Shown one piece after another: positions 60,756 to 64,000 of a stretch of 64,000 bases of DNA. The notes beneath the pieces are model-generated. The model searched no databases and had not been told where the DNA came from. It saw only the letters and a list, made by a program, of their open reading frames with translations. Source of the DNA: Rhodospirillaceae bacterium (GTDB lineage Bacteria > Pseudomonadota > Alphaproteobacteria > GCA-2731375); assembly GCA_018701215.1 (NCBI GenBank), contig JABIWH010000059.1:87259-151258 (forward strand), read 5' to 3'. The translations under genes and the position numbers were made by a program. Positions within the stretch are counted from its first letter, which is position 1. Every line of letters starts with the position of its first letter.

Positions 60756-62153
60756 ATGCACGATATTGCAGATCAGCGCGCGGCATTTCAGGGCCAGCCT
60801 GGTGGACCGCAGGATCTTTTCTTTGCCCAATCCGACAGCGTGCCGCGGCCGACGTTCGTGCGCGGCGAGGGTGTCTGGCTGTATGACGAGGCGGGCCATG
60901 GCTACATGGATATGTCGTCGGGGCCGGTCACGGCGAACATCGGCCATGGCGACAAGGACGTCGCGCGGGCCATGGCGGAGCAGGCCGGGCGCCTGGCCTT
61001 TGTCAGCGCGCGTCAGGGCCGCCATCAGGCCAACATGGATCTTGCCAAACGGATTGCGGAGCTGGCCGGTCCCGGCTTCGAACGGGTGTTGTTCGCTTCC
61101 GGCGGTTCGGAAGCGGTGGAATTCGCCATCAAGCTGCTGCGTCAGAGGGCGCTAGCCAGCGAACAGCCGGAACGGCGCCACGTCATCACCTGCATGCCGT
61201 CCTATCACGGCAGCACCATCGGCGCCCTGGGCCTGTCGGGTGATCCCGCCAACGAAGCTTTCCTGAACGGCTTTGGCCACGACCACCCAAAGGTCCCCGC
61301 GCCGCTCAGTTATCGTTTGCCGGACAATCATAGCGTGGAGACCCACGCGCTGGCATGTGCCCAGGCGCTGGACGAGAAAATGCAAAGCCTGGGCCCCGAA
61401 ACAGTGCTGGCATTTTTGCTCGAGCCGGTGGGCGGCCTGGCCTCGGGCGCGGTGGCGCCGCCCGAAAGTTATCTGCGCAAGGTGCGCGACATTTGCGACC
61501 GCCACGGCGTCGCCCTGGTGTTTGACGAGGTCCTTTGCGGTGCCGGGCGTACCGGGCGCTTTCTGGCCAGCCATCATTACGATGACATAAAGCCGGACCT
61601 GACCGTCCTGGCCAAGGGCTTGTCCGCCGGCTATGCCCCGTTGGGCGCCGTCTTGGCGCCGGCGGCGATGGTCGATTGGCTCTCGGAACGGCTCGGCTTT
61701 GGCTATACCCATACCTACAGCGCCCATCCGGTCTCCGCCGCCGCCGCGCTGGCGGTGCTGGACCGGTTCGAGCGCGAGGACCTGGCCGGGCGGGCGGAAC
61801 GAGTTGGGGCCTATCTGCGGGGTAAACTCGAGGCCCTGGCCGAACGCTCAGCCATCATCGGCGATGTACGCGGCAAGGGGCTGTTGCTCGGTATCGAGCT
61901 GGTGGCTGATAAAACGACAAAGGCCACGATCTCCTTCACGCCTGGCCCAACGGATACGATCCGGCGGCGGGGCCTGGAACAAGGCTTGCTGATCTACGCC
62001 CGGCGCACCGCCGGTGGCCGCTATGGTGATTGGATCATGGCGACGCCGCCGTTGATCATTACCGAGGCTGAGTGTGATGCATTGGTGGAGAAACTGGCAA
62101 TGACCCTTGCGGCGGCGGAAGCTGACTTCCGCGCCGCCGGGGCCTTGAATTAG
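60756..62153 (+). CDS. Class III (omega) aminotransferase
   Basis: 465-residue PLP enzyme of the ornithine/omega-aminotransferase family. Family marks are MDMSSGPVTANIGHGDKDVA, VLFASGGSEAVEFAIKLLRQ, YHGSTIGALGLSG, ALVFDEVLCGAGRTG and VLAKGLSAGYAPLGAVLAPA with the PLP-binding Lys, then TYSAHPVSAAAALAVL. Amino donor and acceptor are unknown; class III enzymes take omega-amino acids, diamines or taurine. It diverges from the ene-reductase gene across a spacer with two repeats. Confidence 0.93.
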   Translation: MHDIADQRAAFQGQPGGPQDLFFAQSDSVPRPTFVRGEGVWLYDEAGHGYMDMSSGPVTANIGHGDKDVARAMAEQAGRLAFVSARQGRHQANMDLAKRIAELAGPGFERVLFASGGSEAVEFAIKLLRQRALASEQPERRHVITCMPSYHGSTIGALGLSGDPANEAFLNGFGHDHPKVPAPLSYRLPDNHSVETHALACAQALDEKMQSLGPETVLAFLLEPVGGLASGAVAPPESYLRKVRDICDRHGVALVFDEVLCGAGRTGRFLASHHYDDIKPDLTVLAKGLSAGYAPLGAVLAPAAMVDWLSERLGFGYTHTYSAHPVSAAAALAVLDRFEREDLAGRAERVGAYLRGKLEALAERSAIIGDVRGKGLLLGIELVADKTTKATISFTPGPTDTIRRRGLEQGLLIYARRTAGGRYGDWIMATPPLIITEAECDALVEKLAMTLAAAEADFRAAGALN

Positions 62154-62447
62154 GCCCGTGCCGCCGTCCGCGGCCTCAATGTCAGTCCAGCCATCATCCT
62201 AGGGGCTAGCCAAGGCGACCTCCGGCCCGGCCGCATTATAAACCAATATCAAATCATTGAGATGGCGACGCTTCGCGCCTGCCGGGAAAATCAAAACCAG
62301 GGGTGGTGGTTTCAAAAGTTATCCACAAAAAATTGCATTTTGCGATGCGCAACCGGGACGATTTTTCTTGCCGATTAGGTACCGTTGGCCAATCATGAGG
62401 GGAGTCTGAAGGGAGGCGTTTGGCATGTGTAAGCTGGCGGTCGGACC
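62154..62447. other. Intergenic region, no gene seen
   Basis: 294 bases after the aminotransferase. It includes an AT-richer stretch (62300-62350) with TTATCCACAAAA, which resembles a single DnaA-box-like word, but one copy is no origin. No gene or clear hairpin is supported. It marks the change from catabolic genes to the RTX-like block. Confidence 0.5.
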
Positions 62448-62744
62448 ATGAGCGGGCCCGGACATGACGCAGGAGGCGCCACGGCGCCCCGACAAACGGC
62501 ACGGCGCCATCGGCGGCGGGACGCACCGCCCCTCCCCACCTTCGCGTTGCCCCGCCTGCGCCTGGCGCCCGGCGATTGGCAAAGCGGCGACAACCTCTGG
62601 CTCATCGATTTCGTTTGCCCCTTCGGCGGCACAGGGGAAGCGGTGCAGCAGTTGCGGGAGCAGACCTTCAAGGGGCGGGCGGCGAAGACCGTACGGCAGA
62701 GTGCGGATGGGGCAAGGCTTGAGATGGGGAGGTGGGCCGAATGA
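62448..62744 (+). pseudogene. RTX toxin-activating acyltransferase (HlyC)-like C-terminal fragment
   Basis: 98-residue frame whose second half resembles the C-terminal part of toxin-activating lysine acyltransferases: RLRLAPGDWQSGDNLWLIDF, then VCPFGGTGEAVQQLREQTF and KGRAAKTVRQ. The first 35 residues are Arg/Pro-rich low-complexity sequence, and the N-terminal catalytic part with its conserved His is missing; an in-frame TAA lies 18 bases upstream. That suggests a decayed gene. Against this, its TGA overlaps the next gene's ATG (ATGA), so the frame may still be translated. Confidence 0.5.
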
Positions 62745-63898
62745 AACTGTTCTGGCAGTTTTTGGCGGGCCTGATCCTAGCGCTCGCATTGGCTGGATGC
62801 GGTGACGAACCGCCGGCACTGTTTAAGTCCTTACCCCGGTTCGAGAACGCAAAGATAAAAAATGGTGTTCTGTTCCCATCGAATGAGCGCGTGATGTTGA
62901 CCTATTGCGAAGCCGGTCTGGCTAACAGCCGCAAATGTCATCTGGTTGCCTGGGATCTGGATGGAGAAAACCTAAAAGTCTATCGCAAACCGGCGCACCA
63001 TAGCTGGCAACGGCCCATGTTCGCGCCAAACGGTAGAGACGTGGTCTTCGTGCTAAATGACACCGGGCGTTACTCGAATAAACTGGCGATCATGGATCTG
63101 GCAACAGAGCGGTTGCGCATCGTTGAGGATTCGGACAGCTACAAGGTCTGGCCGTCCTATCATCCCAACGGCAAGAAACTGATTTACGCTGACGTAGCCT
63201 ATACACCGGACAACACGAAGACCCGCACGCGCGTCAGCCTTGCCGGCGTGGACATTCATAGCCTGGATTTGCAGTCCGGCAAGACAGAGGCCTTAACCGA
63301 CTATCGCTTCCGAGCAACGTCCCGGCCCTACTACACCGGGCGTGGAGACGAGTTTGTCTTTGTAGGCGATATGCCGTTGAAAATACTTCTTGATCCTAAG
63401 AATTACAAACCCAAGGAACTTGATGAATATCGAGAACGCTATGCGAAAAACCATATAGTAATATCAAGTATAAATAATAAAAACTGGCGACCAGAATTTG
63501 TTATGGATGATAACCCGGTGCATATGGATCGTGCATCTTCATCATTTCCAGTTCCATCAGTAAATAGAAAATTGATATATTTTAAATCCAGCAAAGGAAA
63601 AATCGGAAATAATATAAATAATAACAATACCATGGGAATTTGGATTCGAAGAAATGGTGTAAATAATAGAGTATTTTATATTACAGATATTGAAAATTAT
63701 AGATGGACTATTAGTAGTTTTACTATTTCCTGGGATGAGAAATATTTCCTGTTTTTTATTGAAGGCGCACTGACTGGTTCAAAAAAATCAGAAAAAGCTC
63801 TTTGGCGGGTTGCGATAAATGGATCCAATCCAACCAAAATACCAATTCCCTGGGCACAATTAGCTACGATTACCAAGAATGTAGGCGGGAGAAAATAG
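62741..63898 (+). CDS. Putative lipoprotein with TolB-like propeller repeats
   Basis: 385 residues. MKLFWQFLAGLILALALAGC is a lipoprotein signal with lipobox LAGC. The mature part has repeated WD40/TolB-like strands: RPMFAPNGRDVVFVLNDTG, VWPSYHPNGKKLIYADVAY and FTISWDEKYFLFFIEG. From about base 63430 the gene becomes strongly AT-rich with Asn/Lys/Ile codons, unlike its first half. GGAGGTG precedes the ATG at 62741, which overlaps the acyltransferase-like frame. Function unknown. Confidence 0.82.
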   Translation: MKLFWQFLAGLILALALAGCGDEPPALFKSLPRFENAKIKNGVLFPSNERVMLTYCEAGLANSRKCHLVAWDLDGENLKVYRKPAHHSWQRPMFAPNGRDVVFVLNDTGRYSNKLAIMDLATERLRIVEDSDSYKVWPSYHPNGKKLIYADVAYTPDNTKTRTRVSLAGVDIHSLDLQSGKTEALTDYRFRATSRPYYTGRGDEFVFVGDMPLKILLDPKNYKPKELDEYRERYAKNHIVISSINNKNWRPEFVMDDNPVHMDRASSSFPVPSVNRKLIYFKSSKGKIGNNINNNNTMGIWIRRNGVNNRVFYITDIENYRWTISSFTISWDEKYFLFFIEGALTGSKKSEKALWRVAINGSNPTKIPIPWAQLATITKNVGGRK

Positions 63899-63901
63899 GC
63901 G

Positions 63902-64000
63902 ATGGGTTGGTTTGTAGATATCGTGCTGAAGGACCGCTATGGCAATTTCGGCGGTTCTGGTTACACCAACGGCCATTACGCACCGGAGGAAGAGCCATAC
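63902..64000 (+). CDS. Start of unknown gene, cut by window end
   Basis: An open frame of 33 codons beginning MGWFVDIVLKDRYGNFGGSG and running off the window. ATG at 63902 has GGGAG about nine bases upstream and lies 3 bases after the lipoprotein stop, so it is probably the next operon gene. The fragment is too short to assign. Confidence 0.6.
   Translation, partial: MGWFVDIVLKDRYGNFGGSGYTNGHYAPEEEPY

Noticed and set aside
62325..62345. DnaA box or replication origin
   Set aside because: Only a single TTATCCACA-like word, without further boxes or an AT-rich unwinding element beside it.
62319..62819. Minus-strand frame across the acyltransferase-like region
   Set aside because: Pro/Arg-rich translation without family match; the + strand frame carries acyltransferase motifs and operon coupling.

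Overview
The window reads as part of a GC-rich alphaproteobacterial chromosome, probably a Rhodospirillales-like, free-living heterotroph. This is inferred from the order infA-maf-rng-yacG, a PodJ-type N-terminal domain, and a dense set of CoA-transferase, acyl-CoA ligase, flavoprotein and Rieske oxygenase genes. No rRNA, tRNA, CRISPR array, insertion sequence or phage gene was found.

Layout. 1-9666: CaiB/BaiF CoA-transferases, a phytoene-dehydrogenase-like flavoprotein, a TauD-type dioxygenase, and a minus-strand run recO-parC-acyl-CoA ligase. 9930-12979: small housekeeping genes (ydcH-like, infA, maf, rng, yacG). 13053-16000: a chemoreceptor and a Tat-exported alpha carbonic anhydrase, then an AT-rich gap. 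16571-20915: a tightly overlapping minus-strand operon (FAD oxidoreductase, ICL/PEP-mutase-family protein, GMC oxidoreductase and its small subunit). 21094-29400: a PAS protein, a second ICL-family enzyme, an acyl-CoA ligase, an MscS channel, and a minus-strand run of PQQ-type sugar dehydrogenase, NrtS and adenylate cyclase. 29506-31212: one protein joining a Cys/Met-metabolism PLP enzyme to two NifU-like domains.

31229-38044 is the most unusual metabolic locus. A six-gene minus-strand operon encodes a cobalt-type nitrile hydratase alpha subunit with the beta subunit split and multiplied: two N-terminal halves, one C-terminal half, and two accessory/beta chimeras, one carrying a His-rich insert. 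It diverges from a Rieske dioxygenase alpha/beta operon that also encodes a methyltransferase, a metallo-beta-lactamase-fold hydrolase and an NTF2-like protein. 38041-50472 follows with hyuB/hyuA, dgkA with a membrane phosphoglycerol-transferase-like sulfatase, pdeM, a PodJ-like protein, two-gene E1 dehydrogenase subunits, and an internally duplicated unknown protein next to a ThDP-dependent enzyme.

50549-64000 holds a FecR-domain protein, a run of minus-strand catabolic genes, two Old Yellow Enzymes, a GMC oxidoreductase, a class III aminotransferase, and at the right edge an RTX-acyltransferase-like fragment, a propeller lipoprotein with AT-rich 3' half, and a truncated gene.

The strongest single discovery is at 56115-56894. 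A glutaredoxin-DinB fusion gene carries an in-frame TGA exactly where the first cysteine of its CxxC motif should be (U-S-S-C). The gene starts 3 bases after the preceding stop with a good ribosome-binding site, and recognisable protein continues on both sides of the TGA. This is best read as a selenoprotein.
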